A stretch of DNA of 8,989 nucleotides from positions 1 to 8,989 of the forward strand of contig JAEUMX010000071.1 of assembly GCA_016791285.1 (NCBI GenBank), given 5' to 3'. The DNA is from Burkholderiales bacterium (GTDB taxonomy: Bacteria > Pseudomonadota > Gammaproteobacteria > Burkholderiales > JAEUMW01). Under the pieces are notes generated by a model that saw only the letters and a program-made list of their open reading frames with translations, did not search any database and was not told the origin of the DNA. Shown here one piece after another: positions 1 to 7,460 of this stretch; the first letter of the stretch is position 1, and every line of letters starts with the position of its first letter. The position numbers were made by a program, and so were the translations under genes.

Positions 1-1308
1 GACGCCGTCGCCGAAGACAGCCGCATCGCCGCGGCGCTCCGCGACGGCGGGCTGTGGGCGTCGGTTGCGGCCTTCTTCGGCTTCGGGCTCCTGCTGACCC
101 TGACACCCTGCGTGTTCCCCATGATTCCGATCCTGTCCGGCATCATCGCCGGACACGAGCACGCCAGGCTCTCGCACGCGCGCGGTTTCATGCTCGCGCT
201 GGCTTACGTCCTCGGCATGGCGCTGACCTATGCCGCGGCGGGGATCGTGGCCGGGCTGTCCGGGACGATGCTCTCGGCAGTGCTGCAGACGCCGTGGGTG
301 CTGGTAACCTTCGCGGCGATCTTCGTGCTGCTCGCCTGCTCCATGTTTGGCCTCTACGAGCTGCAACTGCCCACCTTTCTCCAGAGCAAACTCGCCGCAG
401 AGGCGAATCGCCTGCATGGCGGCCACTTCGCCGGGGTGTTCGGCATGGGCGCCGTCTCTGCGCTCATCGTCGGACCCTGCGTGGCGCCGCCGCTGGCCGG
501 CGCCCTGCTGTACATCTCGCAGACCCGCGAGGCGATGCAAGGGGGCGCCGCACTCTTTGCCATGGGTCTCGGCATGGGTGTGCCGCTGCTGCTCATCGGG
601 GCGACCGGGGGGGCGGTGTTGCCGCGGTCGGGGCCGTGGATGGAATCGGTGAAGCAGGTGTTCGGCGTCGTCATGCTCGGGGTGGCGATCTGGCTCGTCG
701 CGCCGTTGCTGCCCGCGGTCGTGGTGATGCTGCTGTGGGCGGGGCTCCTCATCTGCTCGGCGATCTTCCTGCACGCCATCGACCCGCTGCCGCACGGTGC
801 GTCGGGCTTTCGCAAGCTGTGGAAGGGTGTCGGCGTAATCGTCCTGCTGCTCGGGGTGGCGTTGCTGGTCGGCGCGCTGTCGGGCGGTCGGGACGTGCTC
901 CAGCCCCTGGCGGGGCTGCGCACAGTGGCCGGCGTGACCGAGCCGGTGCTGCGCTTCGAGCGCGTGCGCAGCCTCGGAGAACTGGACGCCCGGCTGGCGC
1001 AGGCGCGCGGCCGACCCGTGATGCTCGACTTCTATGCCGACTGGTGCGTGGCCTGCAAGGAGATGGAACGCTTCACCTTCACCGATGCCCGGGTGCGGGC
1101 GGTGCTCGACAGCTTCGTTCTGCTGCAGGCGGACGTGACCGGCAACACCGCCGACGACCGTGCCCTGATGCAGCGCTTCAACCTGTTCGGACCTCCCGGG
1201 TACATCTTCTTTTCGCCGGCCGGCAACGAGATCTCAGCGCTGCGTGTCACCGGCTTCAAACCCGCGGACACCTTCCTCGGCGTTCTGGAGCAGGTCGGGA
1301 GTCGATGA
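1..1308 (+). CDS. dsbD: Thiol:disulfide interchange protein DsbD (5'-truncated by window edge)
   Basis: DsbD carries electrons from cytoplasmic thioredoxin across the inner membrane to periplasmic thiol proteins. The reading frame is open from base 1, so the N-terminal periplasmic alpha domain and signal peptide lie outside the window; 435 residues are visible. Residues about 20-290 form the multi-helix DsbD-beta membrane domain with its two redox cysteines, C37 in LTPCVFPMIP and C160 in VGPCVAPPLAG. Residues about 305-435 are the periplasmic thioredoxin-like gamma domain with the C349-V-A-C352 active site in YADWCVACKEME. All four cysteines of these two domains are present, so the visible part looks functional. 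The stop overlaps the ATG of the following thioredoxin-like gene (ATGATGA), which points to co-translation and a shared redox task. The ATG at 112 lies inside the first conserved helix and is not the true start. Confidence 0.95.
   Translation, partial: DAVAEDSRIAAALRDGGLWASVAAFFGFGLLLTLTPCVFPMIPILSGIIAGHEHARLSHARGFMLALAYVLGMALTYAAAGIVAGLSGTMLSAVLQTPWVLVTFAAIFVLLACSMFGLYELQLPTFLQSKLAAEANRLHGGHFAGVFGMGAVSALIVGPCVAPPLAGALLYISQTREAMQGGAALFAMGLGMGVPLLLIGATGGAVLPRSGPWMESVKQVFGVVMLGVAIWLVAPLLPAVVVMLLWAGLLICSAIFLHAIDPLPHGASGFRKLWKGVGVIVLLLGVALLVGALSGGRDVLQPLAGLRTVAGVTEPVLRFERVRSLGELDARLAQARGRPVMLDFYADWCVACKEMERFTFTDARVRAVLDSFVLLQADVTGNTADDRALMQRFNLFGPPGYIFFSPAGNEISALRVTGFKPADTFLGVLEQVGSR
1297..1301 (+). 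promoter_or_regulatory. Shine-Dalgarno of the TlpA-like gene, deciding its start
   Basis: GGGAG lies at the end of dsbD. It is 3 bases from the ATG at 1305 and 6 bases from the ATG at 1308. The second spacing is the normal one, so 1308 is the preferred start. Seen in sequence; the start choice is inference. Confidence 0.5.
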
Positions 1309-1847
1309 TGAAAGTCCGCTCCGCCGCTCTCGCGGTGTCGATCGCGCTGCTCGCCGCAGCGGCGGGGTTTGCCACGCGCAGCCTGTGGCTGGATGACCGG
1401 AAACCCCAGGCACCACCTGCCATCGCCTTCCAGGACACCCTCGCGAAGGCGAGCTTCACGGATCTGGCGGGGCAGGCCCAGCCGCTCGACCAATGGCGCG
1501 GCAAGGTGCTGGTGGTGAACTTCTGGGCGACCTGGTGCCCGCCGTGCCTGAAGGAGATTCCGGAGTTCATCCGCATGCAGAACCGGTACCGCGAACGTGG
1601 CGTGCAGTTCGTGGGCGTAGCGATCGACCAGGCCGACCAGGTCGCGCCCTTTGCCGAAAAAATGGGGTTCAACTACCCCGTGCTGCTGGGTGCGCTGGAT
1701 GCGGTCGAACTCCTGCGCACGCTCGGCAATCCGCATGGCGGCCTGCCCTTCACCGTGGTGTTCGACCGCAGCGGCACGCTCGCTGCAGCCGAGCTGGGCA
1801 TGCTGGACGAGGCGAAGCTATCGCGCGTGGTCGATCCACTTCTTTGA
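1308..1847 (+). CDS. TlpA/ResA-family thiol-disulfide oxidoreductase, membrane-anchored
   Basis: This is a periplasmic thioredoxin-fold protein of 179 residues (180 if the ATG at 1305 is used). The N-terminus has a short basic stretch (MKVR) and a hydrophobic Ala/Leu-rich segment to about residue 22 with no clear cleavage site or lipobox, so it is probably a signal anchor. The thioredoxin domain starts near residue 45 ([17 protein letters not shown]) and carries the active site W-C77-P-P-C80 in [15 protein letters not shown], typical of TlpA, ResA and CcmG reductases. The cis-proline region [10 protein letters not shown] is present near residues 145-154. It overlaps the end of dsbD, so DsbD is the likely electron donor. 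Known relatives reduce apocytochrome c, copper-chaperone or other periplasmic thiols; the client cannot be told from sequence. The subfamily is uncertain, so no symbol is given. Confidence 0.88.
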   Translation: MKVRSAALAVSIALLAAAAGFATRSLWLDDRKPQAPPAIAFQDTLAKASFTDLAGQAQPLDQWRGKVLVVNFWATWCPPCLKEIPEFIRMQNRYRERGVQFVGVAIDQADQVAPFAEKMGFNYPVLLGALDAVELLRTLGNPHGGLPFTVVFDRSGTLAAAELGMLDEAKLSRVVDPLL

Positions 1848-1859
1848 CAGTTCTCCGAA

Positions 1860-1903
1860 GATCGCGGCGCGCTGCCCCGGGTCCAGGAGATCTCGGCGCG
1901 CTG
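1860..1903. repeat. Two 15-base near-identical direct repeats between the TlpA-like gene and aroQ
   Basis: GATCGCGGCGCGCTG (1860-1874) and GATCTCGGCGCGCTG (1889-1903) differ at one base and are 29 bases apart. A second pair, AACTGCG at 1918-1924 and 1928-1934, lies just before the aroQ start. The gap from 1848 to 1937 has no recognisable promoter or terminator. No function is assigned; repeats of GC-rich words may arise by chance. Confidence 0.35.
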
Positions 1904-1937
1904 GACGAAATGTGGCGAACTGCGTCAAACTGCGAGG

Positions 1938-2399
1938 ATGTCGCCGGCGCCTGCCCCCCAGCACATTCTCGTCCTGCACGGACCCAACCTCAATCTTCTG
2001 GGGACACGAGAGCCCGAGCATTACGGTCGCGTGACGCTCGCGGAGATCGACGCGACGCTCTCCCGTCGAGCCGACGCGGCAGGTGCGCGCCTGGAATCGC
2101 ATCAGAGCAATTCGGAAGGCGATCTCATCGACCGCGTGCAGGCGGCCGGGCGCTCGGGGGTCGACTTCGCGATCGTCAATCCGGGCGGATTCACCCACAC
2201 CAGCATCGCGCTGCGAGACGCCTTGGCGGCGGTCGACATCCCGTTCGTCGAGGTTCATCTGTCCAACGTGTTCGCCCGCGAGGCCTTCCGCCGTCGCTCC
2301 TATTTCAGCGACATCGCGGTCGGCGTGATCAGCGGGCTCGGCGCTCGCGGCTACGAGCTTGCGCTCGAATTCGCTCTCGATTACCGGCGGGGAGACTAA
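1938..2399 (+). CDS. aroQ: 3-dehydroquinate dehydratase, type II
   Basis: This enzyme catalyses the third step of the shikimate pathway, 3-dehydroquinate to 3-dehydroshikimate plus water, in the cytoplasm as a dodecamer in the known family. The 153 residues match the usual family length. Visible motifs are the N-terminal [17 protein letters not shown] with R24 and catalytic Y29, SNSEGDLID near residue 55, the substrate-binding NPGGFTHTS near residue 79, and VEVHLSN with catalytic H107, followed by [18 protein letters not shown] 1938 is the only ATG, GTG or TTG start in frame between the preceding stop and the first motif. The GAGG before it touches the ATG, too close to be a normal ribosome site, so initiation may be weak. 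The frame is the same as that of the upstream gene, with no further stop between them. It is followed after 2 bases by accB, suggesting one transcript. Confidence 0.96.
   Translation: MSPAPAPQHILVLHGPNLNLLGTREPEHYGRVTLAEIDATLSRRADAAGARLESHQSNSEGDLIDRVQAAGRSGVDFAIVNPGGFTHTSIALRDALAAVDIPFVEVHLSNVFAREAFRRRSYFSDIAVGVISGLGARGYELALEFALDYRRGD
2389..2394 (+). promoter_or_regulatory. Shine-Dalgarno fixing the GTG start of accB
   Basis: GGGGAG ends 7 bases before GTG 2402, an ideal spacing. It lies inside the last codons of aroQ. It supports a GTG start for a gene whose frame is open far upstream through aroQ. Confidence 0.75.
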
Positions 2400-2401
2400 G
2401 C

Positions 2402-2848
2402 GTGGATCTGCGGAAGCTCAAGAAACTGATCGACCTCGTGGAGCAGTCGGGCATCGCCGAGCTCGAGATCACCGAGGGTGAGGAACGCGTGCGCATCGCC
2501 CGCATCGGCCAGCAAGCCGTGCAGATCGTCGGCAACAGTCCCCAGGTTGCGCAGCCCCCGGTCGCAGGGCAGCCCGCTGCCGCAGAGCCGGCCGCCGAAT
2601 CGGCCGAACCCGAAGGCCATGTCGTGAAGTCCCCGATGGTGGGCACCTTCTACCGCTCACCCTCGCCCGGCGCGCCGGCATTCGTGGAGGTGGGTTCGCA
2701 GGTGAAGGAGGGCGAGACCCTCTGTATCATCGAAGCGATGAAGCTCTTGAACGAGATCGAGTCCGACAAGACCGGCGTCGTGAAGGAAATCATCGCCGAA
2801 AACGGGCAGCCGGTGGAATTCGGCGAGCCCTTGTTCCTCATTGGCTGA
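2402..2848 (+). CDS. accB: Biotin carboxyl carrier protein of acetyl-CoA carboxylase
   Basis: AccB carries the biotin that AccC carboxylates and that the AccA-AccD transferase uses to make malonyl-CoA, the first committed step of fatty acid synthesis. The 148 residues begin with the typical [20 protein letters not shown] segment, continue with an Ala/Pro-rich flexible linker (about residues 48-72), and end with the biotinyl/lipoyl domain (about 73-148). The domain contains [13 protein letters not shown], the 'thumb' typical of true AccB, and the biotinylation site E-A-M-K114-L. The start is GTG 2402, supported by GGGGAG at good spacing; no ATG in frame lies at a suitable place. It lies 2 bases after aroQ and 86 bases before accC. 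The overlapping 451-codon open frame that includes it is a GC-rich artefact upstream of 2402. Confidence 0.97.
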   Translation: MDLRKLKKLIDLVEQSGIAELEITEGEERVRIARIGQQAVQIVGNSPQVAQPPVAGQPAAAEPAAESAEPEGHVVKSPMVGTFYRSPSPGAPAFVEVGSQVKEGETLCIIEAMKLLNEIESDKTGVVKEIIAENGQPVEFGEPLFLIG

Positions 2849-2866
2849 GTCCGGGGTCGAGCGCCC

Positions 2867-2920
2867 GCGGGTGGGGTCGCAGGTGCGCCCTTGAACAGCT
2901 TCGCACGCCTTTCCACCCGC
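2867..2920 (+). promoter_or_regulatory. Long-arm inverted repeat in the accC leader
   Basis: GCGGGTGG (2867-2874) and CCACCCGC (2913-2920) are perfect inverted repeats. In RNA the stem can extend by two G-U pairs. A nested GTGCG (2883-2887) / CGCAC (2902-2906) pair lies inside, and the loop holds TTGAAC. The structure ends 14 bases before the accC ATG. No T-run follows, so it is not a classical terminator. It could be a leader hairpin affecting accC translation; this is inference from base pairing only. Confidence 0.35.
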
Positions 2921-2934
2921 ACCCGTTCGCGTCC

Positions 2935-4287
2935 ATGTTCGAGAAGATCCTGATCGCCAACCGCGGTGAGATCGCCCTCAGGGTCCAGCGCGCCTGCCGC
3001 GAGCTCGGCATCAAGACGGTCGTCGTGCACTCCGAGGCCGACCGGGAGGCGAAGTACGTGCGGCTCGCGGACGAGTCGGTGTGCATCGGTCCGCCGCCTT
3101 CGAGCGAGAGCTACCTGAATATCCCCGCCATCATCAGCGCGGCGGAAGTCACGGACGCCGAGGCGATCCACCCCGGCTACGGTTTTCTGTCCGAGAACGC
3201 GGACTTCGCCGAGAAGGTGGAGAAGAGCGGCTTCGTGTTCATCGGCCCGCGGCCCGAGACGATCCGGCTCATGGGCGACAAGGTGAGCGCGAAGCAGGCG
3301 ATGAAGCGTGCCCGCGTGCCCTGCGTTCCGGGCAGCGACGGTGCGCTCCCCGAGTCGGCGTCGGACATCGTGAAGATCGCGCGCGCCGTCGGGTATCCGG
3401 TGCTCGTCAAAGCCGCTGGCGGTGGCGGCGGCCGCGGGATGCGTGTCGTGCACACCGAGGCGGCGCTGCTCAACGCGGTCGCGACCACCCGGGCGGAGGC
3501 CCAGGCCGCCTTCGGCAACCCGCAGCTCTATCTCGAAAAGTATCTCGAACGGCCGCGTCACATCGAGATCCAGGTGCTCGCCGACGAGCACGGCAACGCG
3601 GTGCACCTGGGCGACCGTGACTGCTCCATGCAGCGACGGCACCAGAAGATCATGGAGGAGGCCCCGGCCCCCCACCTGAACACGCGCAAGCGCGCCCAGA
3701 TCGGGGATCGCTGCGCGGACGCCTGCCGCAAGATCGGCTACCGGGGGGCCGGCACCTTCGAGTTCCTGTTCCAGGACGGCGAGTTCTATTTCATCGAGAT
3801 GAATACGCGGGTGCAGGTCGAACACCCGGTGACCGAGATGATCACCGGTGTGGACATCGTGCAGGAGCAGATCCGCATCGCGGCCGGCGACAAGCTCCGG
3901 ATCCGGCAGGGAGACATCGCCTTTCGCGGCCATGCGCTGGAGTGCCGCATCAACGCCGAGGATCCGTACAAGTTCACGCCCAGCCCCGGGCGCATCGTCT
4001 CCTACCATCCGCCGGGCGGCCCCGGCGTCCGCGTCGACACCCACATCTACGCCAACTACTTCGTGCCCTCGCACTATGACTCGCTGATCGGAAAAGTGAT
4101 CGCTTACGGGGAGAGCCGCGAGCAGGCCATCGCCCGGATGCGCGTCGCGCTCTCGGAGATGATCGTCGAGGGCATCAACACCAATATCCCGCTGCACCAG
4201 CAGTTGCTGACGGACGCGAACTTCCTTCACGGCGGGACCAACATCCACTACCTCGAGCAGAAGCTCGCCGCCAGCAAGGGCGCCTGA
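2935..4287 (+). CDS. accC: Biotin carboxylase subunit of acetyl-CoA carboxylase
   Basis: AccC uses ATP and bicarbonate to carboxylate biotin on AccB. The 450 residues match the family length (about 449). The order of domains is the N-terminal biotin carboxylase fold ([17 protein letters not shown]), the ATP-grasp domain with K159 and the glycine-rich loop G162-G166, then the C-terminal biotin carboxylase domain. K238, E288, N290, R292, E296 and R338 fall at exactly the numbers used for E. coli AccC, so all catalytic residues are present. Start ATG 2935 gives the canonical N-terminus, but no Shine-Dalgarno is visible before it. An inverted repeat occupies the 86-base leader after accB. prmA begins 8 bases after the stop. 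The 532-codon open frame on the opposite strand is a coding shadow. Confidence 0.98.
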   Translation: MFEKILIANRGEIALRVQRACRELGIKTVVVHSEADREAKYVRLADESVCIGPPPSSESYLNIPAIISAAEVTDAEAIHPGYGFLSENADFAEKVEKSGFVFIGPRPETIRLMGDKVSAKQAMKRARVPCVPGSDGALPESASDIVKIARAVGYPVLVKAAGGGGGRGMRVVHTEAALLNAVATTRAEAQAAFGNPQLYLEKYLERPRHIEIQVLADEHGNAVHLGDRDCSMQRRHQKIMEEAPAPHLNTRKRAQIGDRCADACRKIGYRGAGTFEFLFQDGEFYFIEMNTRVQVEHPVTEMITGVDIVQEQIRIAAGDKLRIRQGDIAFRGHALECRINAEDPYKFTPSPGRIVSYHPPGGPGVRVDTHIYANYFVPSHYDSLIGKVIAYGESREQAIARMRVALSEMIVEGINTNIPLHQQLLTDANFLHGGTNIHYLEQKLAASKGA

Positions 4288-4295
4288 TCACGTCC

Positions 4296-5183
4296 GTGGC
4301 CTGGCTCGCCATCCAGTTCATCGTGCCGGGTGAGCGCGTCGAGGAAGTATCCGACGCCCTGCTCGCGCACGGTGCGCTGTCGGTCGATGCGGCGGACAAC
4401 GGCGCGCTGACCGCGGCCGAAACGCCCATCTTCGGCGAGCCCGGCGCCATCGTCTCGCCGTGGCAGAGCACGCGCCTGACCGCGCTTTTCCCGGCGCAAG
4501 TCGACGCCGCGACCGTCGTGCGGCAAGCGCTCGCCGGCTGTGGCATCGACCGCGAGGTCGAGCTGCAGTCCGGGCGAGTGGACGACGCCGACTGGGTACG
4601 CCTCACCCAGGACCAGTTCCAGCCGATCGGCATCACGGAGCGGCTGTGGGTGGTGCCGACCTGGCATGCGGCGCCCGATCCGACCGCGGTGAACGTCGTG
4701 CTCGATCCGGGCATCGCCTTTGGTACCGGCAGTCACCCGACGACCCGGCTCTGTCTCGAGTGGCTGGCGGGCGGCATCCGCGGCGGCGAGCGCGTGCTCG
4801 ACTACGGCTGCGGCTCGGGCATCCTCGGGATAGCATCCATGATGCTCGGTGCGTCCGCCGCGCTCGGCGTGGATATCGACCCCCAGGCAGTGCTTGCGGC
4901 CACCCGCAACGCGGAACAGAATCGCGTCGCCGCCCGGTTCGTGGGCCCCGCGGATGAGCCCGGCGGCGAGTACGACATCGTGGTCGCGAATATCCTCTCC
5001 AATCCCCTCAAGGCGCTCGCCCCTCTGCTCGCGGCGCGCGTCCGACCCGGCGGGCGGCTTGCACTGTCCGGCATCCTCGAATCGCAGGCGCAAGACGTGG
5101 CGGCAAGCTACGCCGGCGCGCTTTGTCTGGCACCGGCCGCCGTGCTCGACGGCTGGGTGCTGCTTGCCGGCGTGCGGCAGTGA
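4296..5183 (+). CDS. prmA: Ribosomal protein L11 methyltransferase
   Basis: PrmA trimethylates lysines and the N-terminus of ribosomal protein L11 using S-adenosylmethionine in the cytoplasm. The 295 residues match the family. The N-terminal substrate-recognition domain starts MAWLAIQFIVPGERVEEVSDALLAHGALSV. The linker motif LDPGIAFGTGSHPTT is at residues 136-150, the SAM-binding motif I LDYGCGSGILGIA lies around D169-G175, and the motif IV-like NILSNPL is at residues 232-238. The start is GTG 4296, chosen because it gives the standard N-terminus; no strong Shine-Dalgarno precedes it. It lies 8 bases after accC and its stop overlaps the GTG of the next gene. The accBC-prmA order is a widely conserved neighbourhood. 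Confidence 0.96.
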   Translation: MAWLAIQFIVPGERVEEVSDALLAHGALSVDAADNGALTAAETPIFGEPGAIVSPWQSTRLTALFPAQVDAATVVRQALAGCGIDREVELQSGRVDDADWVRLTQDQFQPIGITERLWVVPTWHAAPDPTAVNVVLDPGIAFGTGSHPTTRLCLEWLAGGIRGGERVLDYGCGSGILGIASMMLGASAALGVDIDPQAVLAATRNAEQNRVAARFVGPADEPGGEYDIVVANILSNPLKALAPLLAARVRPGGRLALSGILESQAQDVAASYAGALCLAPAAVLDGWVLLAGVRQ

Positions 5184-5977
5184 GCCTCGCCACCCGCTGC
5201 CCGATCTGCGAGGCGCTGTTCCGGGTGTCCCCGGATCAGCTCCGGACGCGCGGAGGACAGGTTCGCTGCGGGCGCTGCAAAGCGGTGTTCGACGGTCTCG
5301 CGCACCTCGTTCCCGAATCGGACAGACCCGCTTCATCGGGCGACGAGACGACCGGGGAGACCATCGCATCCACGCGCGGCACGGCCGCCCCCGCGCACGC
5401 GCCACTCCCGGCGACCGAGGCGCACGTAACACCAGCCACTGGCGCCCCCGTTACGACCGCCCCGGTCCCGACCTCCGCCTCCGCTGCGCAATGGCTGCGC
5501 AGAGGATGGCGAATGGTCGCACTCTCCGCGTTCCTCCTCCTGCTGCTCGCGGCGCAGCTCGCGCTGTGGCAGCGCGACATGCTGGCCGCCGAGCACCCCG
5601 CCCTGCGCGGCGTTCTGGTCGCGCTGTGCGCGATCGCGGGTTGCGAGGTGCGCCTGCCGCAAGCCGTCGACCGGCTCTCGATCGAGGGCGACGAGATGAG
5701 CGCTCCGGATGCGAAGGATCCAAGCCGCATTCTGCTGCTCGCCACACTGCGCAACAGCGCCCCGTTTCCAGTAGCGTACCCCTCCCTCGAGCTTTCGCTG
5801 CAGAACGCCCGGGAGGAAATTCTCGCGCGGCGGGTGCTCGGTCCGGCCGACTATCTCGCGCCCGGTAGCGACAGGACCGGCGGTTTGGCGGCGCACGGGG
5901 ACGTCGACCTGCGGCTTACGCTCGACACCGGTGCGATGCGGGCGGAGGGCTATCGCCTGTATCTGTTCTACCCTTGA
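5180..5977 (+). CDS. Zinc-ribbon and DUF3426 domain membrane protein, function unknown
   Basis: The 265-residue protein begins with a zinc ribbon of the MJ0042 type: C7-P-I-C10, then 19 residues, then C30-G-R-C33, with the conserved FRVSPDQLRTRGGQVRCG between. A disordered Ala/Thr/Pro-rich linker (about 50-103) follows, then one transmembrane helix (about 112-130, MVALSAFLLLLLAAQLALW), then a DUF3426 domain (about 132-265) with its cysteine pair C150 and C155. By topology rules the zinc finger would be cytoplasmic and DUF3426 periplasmic. The start GTG 5180 overlaps the prmA stop as GTGA, suggesting translational coupling. The family is common next to prmA in Beta- and Gammaproteobacteria, but its role is not established to my knowledge. 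An in-frame upstream start at 5123 would lie deep inside prmA and is less likely. Confidence 0.85.
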   Translation: MSLATRCPICEALFRVSPDQLRTRGGQVRCGRCKAVFDGLAHLVPESDRPASSGDETTGETIASTRGTAAPAHAPLPATEAHVTPATGAPVTTAPVPTSASAAQWLRRGWRMVALSAFLLLLLAAQLALWQRDMLAAEHPALRGVLVALCAIAGCEVRLPQAVDRLSIEGDEMSAPDAKDPSRILLLATLRNSAPFPVAYPSLELSLQNAREEILARRVLGPADYLAPGSDRTGGLAAHGDVDLRLTLDTGAMRAEGYRLYLFYP

Positions 5978-6006
5978 AAAACCGGCCTGACACCGGACAA
6001 CTTTCA

Positions 6007-6035
6007 CCGGAACGTCCGGACAGCCGCGCTACAAT
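6007..6035 (+). promoter_or_regulatory. Candidate tpx promoter with CCGG dyad
   Basis: TACAAT at 6030-6035 matches the sigma-70 -10 box at five of six bases. No good -35 is present at 16-18 bases upstream. Instead an inverted repeat CCGGA-ACG-TCCGG occupies 6007-6019, where a -35 or activator site would lie. CCGG also occurs at 5982 and 5993, with CACCGGA repeated at 5991 and 6005. A weak -35 with a dyad could mean an activator-dependent promoter; the regulator is unknown. Confidence 0.4.
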
Positions 6036-6053
6036 CGCATCCCCAACCACGGA

Positions 6054-6060
6054 AGAGAGG
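6054..6060 (+). promoter_or_regulatory. Strong Shine-Dalgarno of tpx
   Basis: AGAGAGG lies 8 bases before ATG 6069, a good match and spacing. It is among the clearest ribosome sites in the window, consistent with a highly expressed protein. Confidence 0.7.
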
Positions 6061-6068
6061 AAAAGACC

Positions 6069-6569
6069 ATGGCCCAAGTAACCCTCGGCGGCAACCCGAT
6101 CGGCGTGGCAGGTGCGTTTCCCAAGCCCGGCGACCGGGCACCGGACTTCAGCCTCACGACCAAGGAGCTGAAGGACGTCGGCCTCGGCGAGTACGCCGGC
6201 AAGCGCAAGGTGCTGAACATCGTGCCGAGCCTCGACACGCCGACGTGCGCGAAGAGCACCCGCGAGTTCAACCAGCGGGCGGGCAACATGGCCAATGCGG
6301 TGGTGCTCGTCGTGTCCGCCGACCTGCCCTTCGCGATGAACCGCTTCTGCAGCACCGAGGGCCTCGACAACGTCGTCACCCTCTCGACCTTCCGCGGCCG
6401 CGACTTTCACGGCAAGTACGGCGTCGACATCACCGACGGCGCCCTGCGCGGTCTGACCGCGCGCGCAGTGGTGGTGGTGGACGAGAACGACAAGGTCGTC
6501 TACTCGCAACTGGTGCCCGAGATCAAGCACGAGCCCGATTACGAAGCCGCGCTTGCCGCGCTGAAATGA
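6069..6569 (+). CDS. tpx: Thiol peroxidase (Tpx-type atypical 2-Cys peroxiredoxin)
   Basis: Tpx reduces hydrogen peroxide and organic, including lipid, hydroperoxides and is recycled by thioredoxin. The 166 residues match the family. Motifs are [10 protein letters not shown] near residue 20, the peroxidatic site PSLDTPTC with C60, [12 protein letters not shown] with resolving C94, and the conserved [25 protein letters not shown]. Both cysteines sit one position before those of E. coli Tpx (C61 and C95). No signal peptide is seen. It has its own leader with a candidate promoter and a good Shine-Dalgarno, so it probably starts a new transcript. Its stop overlaps the ATG of the next gene as ATGA, so the following beta-propeller gene is likely co-translated. 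Confidence 0.97.
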   Translation: MAQVTLGGNPIGVAGAFPKPGDRAPDFSLTTKELKDVGLGEYAGKRKVLNIVPSLDTPTCAKSTREFNQRAGNMANAVVLVVSADLPFAMNRFCSTEGLDNVVTLSTFRGRDFHGKYGVDITDGALRGLTARAVVVVDENDKVVYSQLVPEIKHEPDYEAALAALK

Positions 6570-7447
6570 TGCGCCGGACGACTCGCGAGCGGGCGTTCGG
6601 CGCCCGCGCGCTCGCGGCGCTGCTGCTGGCGACCGTGGTCTCGGTCGTTCATGGCGCGCCCGAGCGGGTGGTCTCGGGGTTCGTCAATCCGGAGTCGGTG
6701 CTGATCGGGCCGCGCGGCGAGATCTACGTGTCGCAGATCGGCGAGTTCGCAAAGGACGGTGACGGCAGCGTCGTCCGGGTTCTCGCGGATGGCACGATCG
6801 AGCCGTTCGCGACGGGTCTGAACGACCCCAAAGGGCTCGCGCACGACGGCATCAATCTGTACGTGACCGATCGCGATCAGGTCTGGCGCATCGATCCCAA
6901 GGGCAAGGCCACGGTGTTCGTGAACCGCGCGGCGTTTCCGATGGTGCCGAAGTTCCTGAACGACATCGTTCACGACGGCGCGGGTCATCTCTACGTCTCG
7001 GACAGCGGTGCGAAGGGGGTCGGCGGTGCGATCTTCAGGATCACCCCCCGCGGCAAGGTCGATCTCGTCAGCAACGCCGCGCTCGACCCCCTGGTGAAGA
7101 GCCCGAACGGCCTGCTGATCGATGGTCCGAACCGGCTGCTGGTGGTGGACTTCGCGACCGGCGATCTCTACCGCATCTCGCTCAAGACGGGAAAGAGCGA
7201 AAAGATCGCCACCGGTTTCGGCGGCGGCGACGGTCTCGCGCTGGATCGCAAGCGGCAGCTCTACGTGAGCGACTGGAAGAACGGACACGTATGGCGATTG
7301 TCCCTGCGCGAGCGCAGCCCGGTGCCGGTCAAGTACGAACGGACCTTCGAGGCGGCCGCGGACCTGACGCTCGACCCCAGCGAGCGGTTCCTCATCGTGC
7401 CCGACATGAAGGCCGGCACACTCACCTGGCTTCCGGTCAAGCCCTGA
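6566..7447 (+). CDS. Secreted SMP-30/gluconolactonase/LRE-like beta-propeller protein
   Basis: The 293-residue protein has a signal peptide: a basic start (MMRRTTRER), a hydrophobic core ([14 protein letters not shown]) and a likely cleavage after HG at residue 30, so the mature protein should be periplasmic or secreted. The rest consists of repeated blade-like units ([43 protein letters not shown]) typical of six-bladed SMP-30/NHL propellers. Residues E43, N132, N181 (SPNGLLID) and D222 (GDGLALD) fit the metal-binding positions of SMP-30 lactonases, so a lactonase-type hydrolase is plausible. The substrate cannot be inferred. The start ATG 6566 overlaps the tpx stop; ATG 6569 is equally possible. 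No Shine-Dalgarno is seen, which agrees with coupling to tpx. dgkA starts 13 bases downstream. Confidence 0.8.
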   Translation: MMRRTTRERAFGARALAALLLATVVSVVHGAPERVVSGFVNPESVLIGPRGEIYVSQIGEFAKDGDGSVVRVLADGTIEPFATGLNDPKGLAHDGINLYVTDRDQVWRIDPKGKATVFVNRAAFPMVPKFLNDIVHDGAGHLYVSDSGAKGVGGAIFRITPRGKVDLVSNAALDPLVKSPNGLLIDGPNRLLVVDFATGDLYRISLKTGKSEKIATGFGGGDGLALDRKRQLYVSDWKNGHVWRLSLRERSPVPVKYERTFEAAADLTLDPSERFLIVPDMKAGTLTWLPVKP

Positions 7448-7460
7448 CGCGTCGGCCGCC

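Noticed and set aside
54..1304. Long open frame in the third phase running through dsbD into the TlpA-like gene, which would give a 597-residue fusion
   Set aside because: The part before 1305 is an Arg/Ala/Gly-rich translation in the wrong phase of a clear DsbD domain. Only the part from 1305/1308 resembles a real protein, and it has its own start, signal anchor and ribosome site.
2256..2280. Phe in SNVFARE of AroQ where many relatives have His
   Set aside because: The position is variable in the family, and the catalytic His is the one in VEVHLSN, which is present.
1493..2401. Open frame upstream of accB in the accB phase, crossing the TlpA-like gene and aroQ
   Set aside because: It overlaps two recognised genes, its composition is Arg-rich noise, and a strong Shine-Dalgarno places the accB start at GTG 2402.
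2650..4248. Opposite-strand open frame of 532 codons across accB and accC
   Set aside because: It mirrors two fully conserved enzymes, is rich in Arg, Asp, His and Val as GC-rich antisense frames are, and shows no domain or ribosome site.
4248..5432. Opposite-strand open frame of 394 codons across prmA and the DUF3426 gene
   Set aside because: It is a coding shadow of prmA with no recognisable motif, and it crosses a gene boundary on the other strand.
5980..6000. CCGG-N7-CCGG after the DUF3426 gene as a terminator
   Set aside because: The stem is only four bases and on the + strand no T-run follows. The A-run on the upstream side would only suit the minus strand, where there is no gene.
5974..6002. 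TTGAAA at 5974-5979 as a -35 box for tpx
   Set aside because: At normal spacing the downstream hexamer (ACAACT near 5997) is a poor -10. The better -10 at 6030 is too far away.
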